Below, one piece after another: positions 1-9,279 of a DNA stretch of 64,000 bases. The translations under genes and the position numbers were made by a program. The stretch covers positions 94,255 through 158,254 of the forward strand of contig CAVRGL010000009.1 in assembly GCA_963720735.1 (NCBI GenBank). The letters run 5' to 3'. The notes beneath the pieces were generated by a model, which saw only the letters and a program-made list of their open reading frames with translations, searched no databases and was not told the DNA's origin. The stretch's first letter is position 1, and the number at the start of each line of letters is the position of its first letter. The DNA comes from JBBRHQ01 sp963720735. Lineage in GTDB: Bacteria > Actinomycetota > Thermoleophilia > Solirubrobacterales > 70-9.

Positions 1-25
1 CCCCCAAGGAGAGACTCCAGGCGCT

Positions 26-790
26 TCATGCCGCCATCGTCGCCTGGGGCGCGCCGTAGGTCTTCTCTCGGGTTCGGCGCAGGAGCCAGACCATCGCCAG
101 CGAGAGCAGCAGCAGGGCGGGAATAATAATCAGCAAGGCCGCATCGGCACCGGGCCAATCCGCACCTGCACCCTCGGCACCCCAGAACATGCCGTACGCC
201 GTCAGCATGATGCCGACCGCGAACTTCATCGTGTTCTCGGGTGCTCGGGCGAGCGGTGCGTGGACCGCGACTCCGATTGCGCTTACAGCGAGGACCGCAA
301 CCGCGGCAGCGGCCGCGGCGAGCGAGATGTTGTGCTGGTTCGCTCCGAACGTGAGGACGATGAAGATGACCTCGAGCCCTTCTAGCAGTACCCCCTTGAA
401 GGAGATCGTGAACGAGTAGGCGTCGAAGTCACCCTTCGGCTTGCCCGAAGCCCTTGCCGCTTCGGCCTCCTCGCGGAATATCGCCTCCTCGTCGTGAAGG
501 GATTTGTAGCCCGAGGCGCGGAGGATCGCCTTACGCAGCCATTGCAGCCCGAAGATCAGCAACAGGCTTCCGACAACGACTCGAAGCACGTCGATCGGCA
601 GAGAGGTCAGGGCGGGTCCAATGGCCACAGTCATCGCAGCAAGGACCACGAGGCCGGCTCCCACACCGGTCAGAGCGGATGACCAACTGCGAGTCGATCC
701 GACCGCGAGGACGATCGTCAGCGCCTCGACCGCCTCAACCGCGGACGCGAGGAACACTGCAACTGCCAGGCCGAACTCGTGGCCGCTCAT
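26..790 (-). CDS. COG4280-type integral membrane protein
   Basis: A protein of 254 residues with about seven hydrophobic segments. Two similar motifs, EAVEALTIVLAVG near the N-terminus and LLEGLEVIFIVLTFG in the middle, look like an internal duplication. They resemble the Glu-containing helices of FTR1-type permeases, so metal or ion transport is possible but not shown. The ATG at 790 overlaps the stop of the upstream Usp gene as ATGA and is preferred to a GTG-like start at 811. It is the last gene of an antiporter-Usp-membrane protein operon. Family membership (COG4280) is from recognition of the sequence; function is unknown. Confidence 0.75.
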   Translation of the reverse strand: MSGHEFGLAVAVFLASAVEAVEALTIVLAVGSTRSWSSALTGVGAGLVVLAAMTVAIGPALTSLPIDVLRVVVGSLLLIFGLQWLRKAILRASGYKSLHDEEAIFREEAEAARASGKPKGDFDAYSFTISFKGVLLEGLEVIFIVLTFGANQHNISLAAAAAAVAVLAVSAIGVAVHAPLARAPENTMKFAVGIMLTAYGMFWGAEGAGADWPGADAALLIIIPALLLLSLAMVWLLRRTREKTYGAPQATMAA

Positions 791-1218
791 CGCACCACCA
801 TCACCGGGCAATGGGCGTGGTGGGCGACGCGGTCGGCGGTGGAGCCAAGCAAGTAGTCGCCGAGGAAGTGGCCCCGGTGACCGATGATGATCAGATCGTG
901 ACCGTGGGCCTTCGCGTAGTGGCCGATGACCTCGGCCGCGTGGCCGGGGACGAGCTCGGTGCTCAGATCGATGCCGCGTTCTGATGCTTGCGATTTGGCA
1001 TCCGCAAGCAGGTTCTCGAAGAACCGATCCTTTTCACGCTTGACTTCATCGACTTCACCGGCGGTGGCGGCATAGGCGGGCAGCTTGCCCTCCACCGAGA
1101 GTGCCGTCAGCTTTCCGCCGAGCCGCCCGACCAGCGATAAGGCGCAGTCCAGAGCGCGTTGGGAGCCCTCGGAGCCGTCGATGGCAACTAGGGCGTTCTC
1201 AAACTGATAAGGGGTCAT
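787..1218 (-). CDS. Universal stress protein (UspA family)
   Basis: A single-domain Usp of 143 residues, the usual family length. The N-terminus has the ALVAIDGSEGS strand-loop with the conserved Asp, and the C-terminal part has GHRGHFLGDYLLGS, the G-x2-G-x9-G(S/T) ATP-binding signature, so an ATP-binding cytoplasmic Usp is expected. It overlaps by 4 nt with both the antiporter upstream (1215-1218) and the membrane protein downstream, so the three are translationally coupled. Usp proteins next to CPA2 antiporters are commonly thought to regulate transport; that role is inferred here. Confidence 0.9.
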   Translation of the reverse strand: MTPYQFENALVAIDGSEGSQRALDCALSLVGRLGGKLTALSVEGKLPAYAATAGEVDEVKREKDRFFENLLADAKSQASERGIDLSTELVPGHAAEVIGHYAKAHGHDLIIIGHRGHFLGDYLLGSTADRVAHHAHCPVMVVR

Positions 1219-2405
1219 GCTCGCTCTCCCGCCGGGATCGGCTGGGGCGCTGTTCTGGGCTCCGCGGCGGCCGCATTGTCAGCTCGTTGCTCGCTCTCAA
1301 CGTCGGGCGAGAACCAACGTTGGGCGATCGCGGTCGGGACGATTGCCGAGAGGACCACGACCGTCACCAGAAGCGAGAACTGGGTCTTGTCGATGATCCC
1401 GGCCTGCAGCCCATAGAGGCTCGAGATCGTGCCGAAGGTCAGTCCGGTGCTCATCAGCAGGGTGGTGAAGGTGGCGTTCTCCGGCACATAGCGGCGGGCC
1501 AGCGGCTGGATCAGGCCGATCTTCGGAACCAGCTTCGCGGCGAACAGCACGCCCAGCACTCCGATGTTGGCGAACACCGCTGGGAGGGAGACGTTCAGCC
1601 CGCCCCTGAGGAAGAAGAAGGGGGTAAGGAAGGCGAAAGCAACGACACGAAGGCGCTCCTGCTCCTGGGTGTGCTCCTGGTAGTGCTTGGACATGACCAG
1701 ACCCAAAATGAATGCCGGCAGCACGGCTTGGCCGTTTGAGGCGCTGGCCAACACCATCAGCACGAACAAGCAGAGGAAGATCAGCTTGATCTCCGGCTCG
1801 ATAACGCGGTCGCCGTAGCGGCGGAAGAACCGAGGCGCCGCCTTCGGCAGCCCGATGATCAGGACGACCGAGACGACGAGGAAGACGGGGAACCAGGCGT
1901 TCGGCTTGATGAAGATTGCCGTCAGCGCGATCACGGTCGCCATGTCGGTGACGAAGCAGGCACTCATGATGAGCTTGCCGATCTTGGTCGCATTCAGACC
2001 GCTTTCAACCAACACCGCGTAGACCACCGCTAGCGAGGTTGTCGAAAGTGCGGTGCCGGCGATCAGTGCCGCCTTGGGGTCCCAATCAAGGAGACCGTAA
2101 GTGATCAGCCCGGCAACGACAAAGGGACCGGCGAAGGAGACGAGCCCGATCGCCATCGAGGCGCCGAAGCGTTCGCGGAAGTAATCGGGGTCCACCTCGG
2201 CGCCAGCCAGGAAGGTGAGCACAACCGAGGCAAAGGTGGCGATGAAAACGAGCCAGCCCGCATCCGGATTGAGATTGAAGGCATTCCCGAAAACCACCCC
2301 CAGGCCAAGCTCGATCAGGGCCACCGACAACCCGATCTCGACCGAGATCATGCTGGCCAGCACGATCGCGGCGGCGAGGACTGCAGCAAGTTGAACTGAA
2401 TCCAC
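1215..2405 (-). CDS. CPA2-family cation/proton antiporter
   Basis: A polytopic protein of 396 residues with about 12 hydrophobic segments, matching the Na+(K+)/H+ exchanger domain of the CPA2 (Kef/NhaS3-like) family. Visible landmarks include ALSTTSLAVVYAVL and the acidic CFVTDMATV segment, where the Asp pair typical of ion binding sits. The start is set at the GTG at 2405 because a GGAGG ribosome site lies six bases upstream; an ATG at 2447 would add 14 residues upstream of that site. No TrkA-N domain follows, so it is a transport-domain-only member. First gene of the operon with Usp and the COG4280 protein. Confidence 0.88.
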   Translation of the reverse strand: MDSVQLAAVLAAAIVLASMISVEIGLSVALIELGLGVVFGNAFNLNPDAGWLVFIATFASVVLTFLAGAEVDPDYFRERFGASMAIGLVSFAGPFVVAGLITYGLLDWDPKAALIAGTALSTTSLAVVYAVLVESGLNATKIGKLIMSACFVTDMATVIALTAIFIKPNAWFPVFLVVSVVLIIGLPKAAPRFFRRYGDRVIEPEIKLIFLCLFVLMVLASASNGQAVLPAFILGLVMSKHYQEHTQEQERLRVVAFAFLTPFFFLRGGLNVSLPAVFANIGVLGVLFAAKLVPKIGLIQPLARRYVPENATFTTLLMSTGLTFGTISSLYGLQAGIIDKTQFSLLVTVVVLSAIVPTAIAQRWFSPDVESEQRADNAAAAEPRTAPQPIPAGERA

Positions 2406-2762
2406 TCTTGGCCTCCACGTGTCCTGATGACAATGGGTAGAGGCCATCAGCGGCGCAAACCGCGGTTAGAGCGAGCCTCATCGCTCGCGGGAAATCATAC
2501 CCCCTCGCCGCTCTCTCGCCCCCAGAACTCGTTAGCTCGCAGCCCGACTCACATGCTCCGGCGTCCCTCACCAGAAAGCGGAGTCCGAGCTTGCTGCGGC
2601 GGCGGGCTGACAGCTGGTCGGGATTCACTCCCATCGATCCCAGTCAATCAGCCGACACGTAAGCCGATCGACGACGATCCTGGCTTGTGTTCGTGGAGCG
2701 GTATGGTGACGAGCAGAAAGGGTGAGGTTGCGCCTCGTTTGCCGGGGTGAGAGGGTTCTCGC
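2406..2762. other. Divergent intergenic region
   Basis: About 357 bases between the minus-strand antiporter and the plus-strand secreted protein. It must hold promoters in both directions. I see no convincing promoter, hairpin or short gene in it; the open frames crossing it have no protein-like features. Confidence 0.5.
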
Positions 2763-3410
2763 GTGACCTCCTGCCGGGTCGGAACGCGACTGTTCTTGTG
2801 GGTCGGCCTCGTAGCGCTGGTTGCACTCCCGCCCGCTGCAGACGCATATCTGCTCGGGTCGAGCGGCGGGTCTGGCGTTTTCGTCCGGGGCGCTCGCGCT
2901 GTCCCCAGCACCAGCGCCTGCAGGCTGATGAGGGAGCAGCCGGATGCCAAGAGCTGGGTTGGCCAAGGGGGCGCTTTTCCGGTCCACACGAGCACACCTC
3001 CCAAGACCTGTTCGCTCCAGTCCTGCTGGGGGGAGTACCACGATCCTGACACCGGGGGAGATAGCTGCGCCTACGGTCACGGAGCCGTTCTCTCACTCGA
3101 TATTGAATCGACACCTGTCATCGCAAAGAATCGCGTGCGCAGGGTTCTGCGGCACGGGTATGAGGCCGTCAACCTTGGGGACGTCGCAGGTATCACCTCC
3201 GACCGGTATGGCGCCGGCGTCATATTCGCTGTCGACAGGACGGTGGCGCTGCTCAGCTACGGGGCGTATTCGGACACCAAGTCATCTCACCCCCCAGCGC
3301 ACCGAGTGAGATTCAAGGCGGAGGACAAGGCCGCGCAGATCGCCTCGCATCTCCGCGACGAGGGCTGCCCGCGTTACCCACGCAAGTGCTCGACGACCCG
3401 GTCGGAGTGA
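2763..3410 (+). CDS. Secreted hypothetical protein
   Basis: A 215-residue protein with a clear signal peptide: hydrophobic LFLWVGLVALVALPPAADA followed by a likely AxA-type cleavage site around residue 28. The mature part has several Cys residues (about 6), suggesting disulfides in an extracellular protein. The GTG start at 2763 has a GAGAGG ribosome site about 8 bases upstream. I do not recognise the family. It faces the beta-helix gene tail to tail with only about 30 bases between. Confidence 0.55.
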   Translation: MTSCRVGTRLFLWVGLVALVALPPAADAYLLGSSGGSGVFVRGARAVPSTSACRLMREQPDAKSWVGQGGAFPVHTSTPPKTCSLQSCWGEYHDPDTGGDSCAYGHGAVLSLDIESTPVIAKNRVRRVLRHGYEAVNLGDVAGITSDRYGAGVIFAVDRTVALLSYGAYSDTKSSHPPAHRVRFKAEDKAAQIASHLRDEGCPRYPRKCSTTRSE

Positions 3411-3441
3411 GTCTGGGCCCCCGCGCCAAGGTGCGCTCTTG

Positions 3442-5176
3442 CTAAGGCGGTGTGAGGACGGCTGAACGCTTGGCCGTGGCGGGGGCGCCGGCGGGCCCGG
3501 CCAGGGTCACCGCGATCGTTACCCTCGGACTGCCAGCGTGACGCAGGGCCCGAGACGCCTGCCCCGTCAGGGGAATCTCGACCGCCTCCGTCGTGCCGGC
3601 GGCGATCCTCAGATTCGCTTTGCCGAGGTCCTTCCGGCGCGCGCTGGCGGCAGCCGGCCGGCCCGGCGCCGAGGCGCGCTCTATGGCAGCGGTCCCCCGG
3701 CAGACCGTACCGGCGTGTGGGCAGGACGCGACGATCCCGCTCTCGACGACGAAGCGACCGTGCGCGCCCTGTTTCACCGTGATCCTTCCCCTGCGCTTGA
3801 TCGACGCCTGCGACGATCCCGCCGAGGCCGCGTCAACCTCAACGGCGGCGTCACACGGCGCGGCGGCGGCGCGAAGGCAGCCGCGCTGATCGGTCTTCGG
3901 GCAGGTTCCGCCGCGGTCGATCGCCTTGCTGCCGGGATTGGGCAGGTGCGCGCGGGTTGTCCCACCGTAGTTTGCGAGCGGTCCGAGGCTGGGGATCGCG
4001 TTCAGTACATCCCCGGTGCCCGAGTTGTGATCGCACCCTGGGGTGTCGCCCATCACGTTGTGGCCGGCCGATGTCCAGCCCTCGCCCGCGAAGGGCTCGT
4101 AGCAGTCCGCGTCGGACGGGGCGTGGTTGCCCGCCAGGGTCGTCTGGCGCAGGTTCGCGCCCGTCCCCAGGAGGTCGATCCCGCCGCCGCGCACCGCGGA
4201 GGAATCTCCTCCGTCGCCGAGTTGTTGCTGATCGTAACGTTGGTGAGGTTCATCTGCCCGAAGGTCGCCCAGTTGATGGCGCCGCCATAGGTGGGGTTGC
4301 CGGTGTTGCGGAGGAGTTCACGGTGTTGCCCGAGATCGTGCTGTTGGTGGCGTTCAGAGGCAGCTCGCAGAAGTGGTAGGAGATGCCACCCCCACGCGCG
4401 TCGTCCAGAGGCAGTGACGGATTGGCCTTCACACTGTTGTTGGCAATCGTGCTCCGGATCAGCGTCAGGCCACCCCCGTCGCTGACGAATATGCCACCCC
4501 GCCGAAGTTAGTCATGCCCCCGAAGACCGCGACATTGTTTCCGGTCACCTCGCTGTCGATGAGCTTCAGGGGTGCGCGGGTCATGATCCCGCCCCCGCCG
4601 GTGCTGTCGGTCACCGCCCCGCCCTGAACGCGAATCCCATCGAGGGTGACGGCGCCTGCCCCCTCGAGGATGTCGATCGCCCGCCCCCCGTTGCTGTCGG
4701 GCGGGCCCGGGAAGATGGTGCTGTCGGCGTCGATCGTTGCCAGCCCGGGGCCGGAGCTCCGGATGATCGTGCCGCCGCCGCCGCTGATGTCGAGATCGCC
4801 CGAGGCGTTCGAATCTTCGGGAGCGGCGTGGAGGGTCAGCTTGTACGTTTTGCCGCCCTGAAGAAGGATCGTGTCGACGCAGGTGCCACCACCGTCGTCG
4901 CCGTTGCAACCGTTCGGGCCGGAGGCGTTGTCGTTCGCCGCCTGGATCGCGTCGCGTAGGGTGCAACCGGGGGTCATCGAAGGAACCGTTCTGGACGTCC
5001 TCGGTGGAAGCGACATTGATCCTCGCGGCGGACGCGGCCGTGGGGAAGCAGAAGGCACTGATGCCGGCGATGGCCGGGATTGCGACAGTCGATGCGGCTC
5101 GCGCCAGCGCCGTTGCGCCGGTCGCCCTCCTCCCGAACGGCCCGTCGCGCGAATCCCTGCCCTCCAACAAGCCCAT
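3442..5176 (-). pseudogene. Secreted CSLREA / choice-of-anchor Q beta-helix protein, four frame breaks
   Basis: A secreted right-handed beta-helix protein split over several frames. Frame 1 (from ATG 5176) gives a signal peptide and INVASTEDVQNGSF, the start of a CSLREA domain; the next frame continues GCTLRDAIQAAN, then Gly/Asn-rich strands such as GGIMTRAPLKLIDSEVTGNN. Breaks lie near 4985, 4495, 4290 and 4200. The last frame has PGSKAIDRGGTCPKTDQRG, the choice-of-anchor Q motif, and a C-terminal immunoglobulin-like tail. Joining the frames gives a continuous protein of roughly 570 residues, so indels in GC homopolymers (sequencing error or recent decay) explain it. Likely a cell-surface protein; substrate unknown. 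Confidence 0.7.
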
Positions 5177-5235
5177 GCATTTGTTCTAACCGGAAAACCG
5201 ATACAGGGCCGCTGCAAATTGGTCCCAAAAAGCCC

Positions 5236-5385
5236 CTACCTGCCCCTGAACCGCTCTTCGAGCCAACTGGAGATCTGCGGCCAGAACCGGACCAAGACGA
5301 CGATCGCGATCACGGCGATCACCAGGACGAGCCCGCCGTGGCTCAGCTGACGGAACAGCAGGTGTCGGCCCAGTGCCAGGGGCAC
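5236..5385 (-). CDS. Small single-pass membrane protein (49 aa)
   Basis: A GTG start at 5385 with AGGA eight bases upstream opens a 49-residue frame with a basic N-terminus (ending LGRHLLFRQLSHGG), one strong transmembrane helix (LVLVIAVIAIVVLVRFW) and an amphipathic tail WLEERFRGR. It lies 37 bases after the stop of the 93-residue gene and reads the same way, so it is probably the third gene of that operon. Function unknown. Confidence 0.55.
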   Translation of the reverse strand: MPLALGRHLLFRQLSHGGLVLVIAVIAIVVLVRFWPQISSWLEERFRGR

Positions 5386-5422
5386 GCTCGGATCCTAGCC
5401 CGCTCCTGCGCGAGCCCAGCTC

Positions 5423-5704
5423 CTACTTGGGTTCCTCCCCGTCGGCCGGGTGAAGGACCCTGGCACGGGCCTGCCAGCGAACCGTCGCCTCGCGATACTC
5501 AACCCCGGGCTCCACTTCCTCCGGCAGCCCCTCCCGCTCGGTCTTCGAGTTGGACCGCTCAGCAGGCTCCCCGCTGAACCACACCCTCGTCTCGGGCACG
5601 ACCCCGAAGCGAAGGCTTTTCATCCGCACGCCCGTGAACACCTCCACGTCGGCAGGCTCATCCTCCCCGAGCCGCCGATCCTCGTCCGGGCCCTCGCTGC
5701 TCAT
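5423..5704 (-). CDS. Conserved hypothetical protein (93 aa)
   Basis: A hydrophilic, acidic protein of 93 residues without membrane segments. Its start overlaps the stop of the upstream repeat protein by 4 nt (ATGA), so the two are translationally coupled. The sequence has a small beta-rich look (VRWQARARVLHP, TRVWFSGEP) but I recognise no family. Likely works with the upstream protein. Confidence 0.5.
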   Translation of the reverse strand: MSSEGPDEDRRLGEDEPADVEVFTGVRMKSLRFGVVPETRVWFSGEPAERSNSKTEREGLPEEVEPGVEYREATVRWQARARVLHPADGEEPK

Positions 5705-6864
5705 CCGCTCTTTGCCTTCTCGACGTCGCGGATCGTGATCCGACCTTCTGCGCCGCTGCCTTCGATCTCGTCGAGGTCGATTCCGGCTTCCTCGGCTTCG
5801 CGCAGCCCGGCCTCGGTGGCATGGTGCCGCTCCGCTCGCCGCTGACGCCGCCGCTCGCCGAGTTCGGCTGCCTTGTGAGTCGCCGCGAGACCGAGCTCCT
5901 TGGCCTCCTCGCTGGCGGCGGCGCCGAGCTCCTTGGCCACGACCATCGCGGCCTGCTTGGCTAGCATCCCCGCCGTCAGCCCGCCCTGGCCACCTCCGTC
6001 AGAGCCGCCGCCGTTGCCCCCCGAGCCGCCGCCGGCAAGGTCGGCCAGCTGTCCGGCGCCCTGGCCGAGACCCCCGACAGCCTCGCCGGCGCCTTGCCCG
6101 AGCTGGCCGACACCCTGCCCCGCGCCTTTGCCGACGTCCTGCACCGCGCCGCCGGCGCCCTGGCCTACGTCCTCCACGGCTCCACCCGCGCCCTCGCCGA
6201 CATCCTCCACCGCGCTGCCGGCCCCCTTTCCGACCTCCTTCACCGCTCCTTCGGCGCCCTCTCCGATGTCGCCCACTGCCTTTCCGGCGCCTTGGCCGAT
6301 CTGACCGACACCCTGCCCGGCGCCCTCTCCGACCTTCTCGAGCGATTCGCCGATGCTCTCCAGGAGCTTCGGGTTGCGATCCAGCGTGGTCAGGACGCGG
6401 TCGATGATCGCGGTGACGTGATCGAGGCGAGCTCGTAGCAGCGCCTGCGCCCGAACTCCCTTGATGTCCAGCTCGACCTTTCCAAGCTCGGCGTGGACCC
6501 CGACGCTGAGCCTGACGAGGTCGAGCACCTCGGCGTGAAGTGAGATCCGGGCTTCGAGGTTGTCGAGCTCGATATGGATCTCGTCGACTTCGACCAGGGG
6601 GAAGTCAACCAGCACATCGGGCTCATCTGAGTCGCTGATCGATCCCGGGTGAAGGAGGGTGTAGTCCTGGTATTCGCGCTCGGGGACTGTGTCCTGGTCC
6701 GTCTGGTTCGGGATCGGACTGCGGTCGCTTCCCTTGCCTTCGCCCTTACCGTTGCTGCCCTGAACGGTCTTCCTGGGCGCTCGGCGACGACTTTGGGAGG
6801 ACTTGGATTTCGACCCTCCCGACTCCCTGCGCGGTGCTCTTCTCTTCGTCTGCTGGCTCGCCAT
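5701..6864 (-). CDS. Gly/Ala repeat protein with E3-binding-like C-terminus
   Basis: A 387-residue protein in four parts. Residues 1-60 are basic and Ser/Lys-rich. Residues 80-170 form a conserved-looking alpha/beta domain (DVLVDFPLVEVDEIHIEL onward). Residues 178-273 are about nine copies of an 11-residue unit, roughly VGxGAGxAVxD, probably an amphipathic helix or flexible spacer. The last 35 residues, EEAGIDLDEIEGSGAEGRIT then IRDVEKA, match the peripheral subunit (E3)-binding domain normally found in E2 acyltransferases, but no lipoyl or catalytic domain is present. Similar architectures occur in other actinobacteria as hypothetical proteins. Role unknown; the binding domain suggests docking to a partner. 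Confidence 0.65.
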   Translation of the reverse strand: MASQQTKRRAPRRESGGSKSKSSQSRRRAPRKTVQGSNGKGEGKGSDRSPIPNQTDQDTVPEREYQDYTLLHPGSISDSDEPDVLVDFPLVEVDEIHIELDNLEARISLHAEVLDLVRLSVGVHAELGKVELDIKGVRAQALLRARLDHVTAIIDRVLTTLDRNPKLLESIGESLEKVGEGAGQGVGQIGQGAGKAVGDIGEGAEGAVKEVGKGAGSAVEDVGEGAGGAVEDVGQGAGGAVQDVGKGAGQGVGQLGQGAGEAVGGLGQGAGQLADLAGGGSGGNGGGSDGGGQGGLTAGMLAKQAAMVVAKELGAAASEEAKELGLAATHKAAELGERRRQRRAERHHATEAGLREAEEAGIDLDEIEGSGAEGRITIRDVEKAKSG

Positions 6865-6942
6865 CTCTCCTCCGCTTTCGCGTCGCCTCTATGCGTTCCT
6901 GGAAATCGGCGGCGCAAACGCCCCAGACCCAAATGAAGACTT

Positions 6943-6967
6943 GATTTCCCCGGTCCCGCCGGGGTAT
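6943..6967 (+). promoter_or_regulatory. Possible SigB-type promoter (weak -35) before CDF gene
   Basis: GATTTC-N13-GGGTAT. The -10 half matches SigB/SigF consensus, the -35 has A instead of the second-position T. It lies about 30 bases upstream of the CDF start at 6998. Confidence 0.3.
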
Positions 6968-6997
6968 TGGCCACCCGTGCCCGACAACGGCATCCAG

Positions 6998-7994
6998 ATG
7001 GTCAGTCGGCGGAGCCTCAACCGCACCCGCCGGGTCGGTCAGAGCCGCAGAACCGTAATCGTCGCGCTGTGCTCCAACACGGCGATCCTGGTAGTCAAGC
7101 TCGGGGCCGGTCTCCTCACCGGTTCGGCATCGATGTTCGCGGAGGCGGCGCACTCGCTGGCCGACACGACCAACCAGGTGTTCATGCTCGTCTCGCTCGC
7201 ACTGGGCCGGCGGCCCCCGACCGAGAGCCGGCCGTTCGGCCACGCCCAGGAGCGCTTCCTGTGGACCTTCGTAGCAGCGGTCGGCATGTTCCTCGCCGGA
7301 GCCGTGTTCGCGATCGGCTTCGGCGTCTACGAGCTGATCACGCGGTCAGGGCGAGAGTGAGCACTTCCCCCTTGCCTACGGAGTGCTCGGCATCGCTTTC
7401 ATCGCCGAGGGGACCTCATGGCTGAGGGCGATCCGCCAGCTCCGCCGAGAGGCCGGCCGGCGGGGCGAAAGGGCGGTGCTCGACCACGCCCGCAAGAGCC
7501 GCGATCCGAACCTGAAGATGGTCCTGTTCGAGGACAGCGCCGCGCTGATCGGGCTGCTCTTGGCGGCAATCGGGATCGGGCTCAACGAGGTGACCGGTCA
7601 GAAGGTCTTCGACCCGGCGGCCTCGGTCCTGATCGGCGTCCTCCTGGTATCCGTCGCCTTCTGGATGGGGCGGGACGTCAGGCACCTGCTTGTCGGATCC
7701 GCGGCCTTGCCGGAGGAGCGTGAAGCGATCGCGCGAGTCATCGACGAGTACGACGAAGTCGACGAGATCCACCAGCTGCTCACCCTCGTCCTCGGCCCGG
7801 ACGCGCTGCTGGTAGCGGCCCGCATCGGCCTTCGAGACGACATCGCCGGTGGCCGGGTCGAGCAAGTGTCCACCGAGATCGATCGACGACTTCGCCAGGT
7901 CGTACCCGACGTCACCGAGGTCTTCCTCGATGCGACGCCGAGCAGCGGCACTGACCATTCAGCCGCCGAGGAGGCGGAGATTGAGAGGATCTGA
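6998..7994 (+). CDS. Cation diffusion facilitator (CDF) family transporter, one frameshift
   Basis: A divalent-metal/proton antiporter of the CDF family. The first frame (ATG 6998) has GSASMFAEAAHSLADTTNQ, the CDF signature with the H-x3-D metal site, and HAQERFLWTFVAAVG. Around 7350 the reading moves to another frame that continues with the second HxxxD-like site (FEDSAALIGLLLAA), further helices and the C-terminal cytoplasmic domain (GPDALLVAARIGL). Joined length is about 330 residues, normal for the family. A single-base indel, probably a sequencing error, best explains the break. Specific metal cannot be told from sequence. Confidence 0.8.
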
Positions 7995-7996
7995 GC

Positions 7997-8209
7997 TCAG
8001 TAGCGCGGATCCCGCTCGATCTCTCGCGGCCGGCGGCGCCAGCGGTCGGCCCAGGCAGCCTCCTGGAAGAGGCCGATCAAGAAGGTGAGGGCCCCGGCGA
8101 TCATCAGGATCACGCCGACGGCGCCGAGATCGAGGCCACGGACGCTGACGTGCACAGCAAACGTGAGCACGGCGCCGATCGCGATCAAAAAGACTCCGAA
8201 CACCGCCAT
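7997..8209 (-). CDS. DUF6458-like small membrane protein
   Basis: A 70-residue protein with two transmembrane helices (VFGVFLIAIGAVLTFAVHV and GAVGVILMIAGALTFLIGL) and a basic C-terminal tail, resembling the DUF6458 family common in actinobacteria. The ATG at 8209 is chosen over 8233 because AAAGG sits six bases before it. It converges with the CDF gene with a 2-base gap. Function unknown. Confidence 0.65.
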   Translation of the reverse strand: MAVFGVFLIAIGAVLTFAVHVSVRGLDLGAVGVILMIAGALTFLIGLFQEAAWADRWRRRPREIERDPRY

Positions 8210-8293
8210 CGCTGACCTTTCCGTCGGGGACACTAGCCCTGTCCCACTACCCGTCCGCGATCAGTTCATGCGCTCCCTGGACGAGGGTTCCGC

Positions 8294-9073
8294 TCAGGCG
8301 ACCGCGCCCGCGGCGGCAACCTCGGCCGAGGCTCCCCGGTGGCGCACATATATCTCACTCACCCACTCACCGCCCGGGCGGGCCGAGAGCTCTTCGCGAA
8401 GCTCCGCCACCGGGGGGACCACCGAGGGCCGGGCACGGTAGGGACGCTCTGCCGGCGCCAGCAGGGGCGTGAACAGCGCGGCGCCGGTCAGATCGGCCAC
8501 CGAGAACTCCTCCCCGACCAGGTAGCCGGAAGGTTGAAGCTCGGCCTCCAGACGGTCCATCGCTGCGACGATCTCGCCGCGCGCCTGAGCGGCGCTCTCC
8601 GCGTTGATCGAGTAGTCGGCGCGGACCATGCGGCTCGCCAGCGGCGCCGCCGCCCGCAGCAGGCGCTCCCGGGTCGGGCTCGGCGTGGTGAACAGCGAGG
8701 CGGCGACCGCGTCGGTGTCGGGCAGGGTGTGGTGCCAGACGTAGCGGCGCACCGACGGAGCCAGCTGCTCGTCGAAGAAGTCCTCGAGCTCCAGCGCCCG
8801 GTCTCGATCATCAGGGTCCTCGGGGTAGAGCCGGGGCTCGGGCTGATAATCCTCCAGCGCGGCGATGATCGCGGTCGAGTCGCCAATCCGCCGCCCATCC
8901 AACTCCAGCACCGGAAGCCGCTGGTGTGCGCCACGGGTGAGCGCCATCGCCCGCACACGGTGCAGGCCCGGCATCGGCACCCGCCGCTCGTGCGGGATGG
9001 CCTTGTAGTCGAGAGCCCAGCGGGCCTTCTCGTTGTAGTGGGAGAGCTCGATGTGCCAGAGGATTACGGCCAT
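8294..9073 (-). CDS. Glutathione S-transferase family protein
   Basis: A 259-residue protein. Residues 1-80 form a thioredoxin-like GST N-domain (ILWHIELSHYNEKARWAL, then LPVLELDGRRIGDSTAI, the cis-Pro and the Ser that contacts the ligand's glutamyl group). The rest is an all-helical C-domain with FSVADLTGAAL, the N-capping box motif. Actinobacteria of this type usually use mycothiol rather than glutathione, so the cosubstrate is uncertain. The ATG at 9073 gives a start just ahead of the first beta strand; an upstream ATG at 9091 is less likely. Confidence 0.8.
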   Translation of the reverse strand: MAVILWHIELSHYNEKARWALDYKAIPHERRVPMPGLHRVRAMALTRGAHQRLPVLELDGRRIGDSTAIIAALEDYQPEPRLYPEDPDDRDRALELEDFFDEQLAPSVRRYVWHHTLPDTDAVAASLFTTPSPTRERLLRAAAPLASRMVRADYSINAESAAQARGEIVAAMDRLEAELQPSGYLVGEEFSVADLTGAALFTPLLAPAERPYRARPSVVPPVAELREELSARPGGEWVSEIYVRHRGASAEVAAAGAVA

Positions 9074-9128
9074 CGCCCACCGACCATACACCCGCCGAAG
9101 CGGGCGCTCCTCCCTAGGACGCAGCCAT

Positions 9129-9269
9129 CTAGACCCGGCGCGTCCCGCCGCGCAGGCGGGGGATGAGCAGCAGCGCGAGGCCGATCAGGATGACGATGAT
9201 TCCCAGCGCGTAGTTGACGAGGATCGCCAGAGCGATGCCGATGATGATCAGGAGAATCGATAGTTCCAT
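9129..9269 (-). CDS. Small membrane protein (46 aa)
   Basis: A 46-residue frame, nearly all hydrophobic: LLIIIGIALAILVNY and LGIIVILIGLALLLI, ending in RLRGGTRRV. The two short helices with a basic tail resemble other tiny envelope-stress membrane proteins. There is no ribosome site, but a strong SigB-type promoter ends 10 bases before the ATG, so the message would be nearly leaderless. That promoter is the main reason to believe the gene. Confidence 0.6.
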   Translation of the reverse strand: MELSILLIIIGIALAILVNYALGIIVILIGLALLLIPRLRGGTRRV

Positions 9270-9279
9270 GCGGTGGGAG

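Noticed and set aside
2625..3114. Overlapping minus-strand frames of ~150 codons opposite the secreted protein
   Set aside because: Arg/Pro-rich, no ribosome sites; the plus-strand frame has a good signal peptide.
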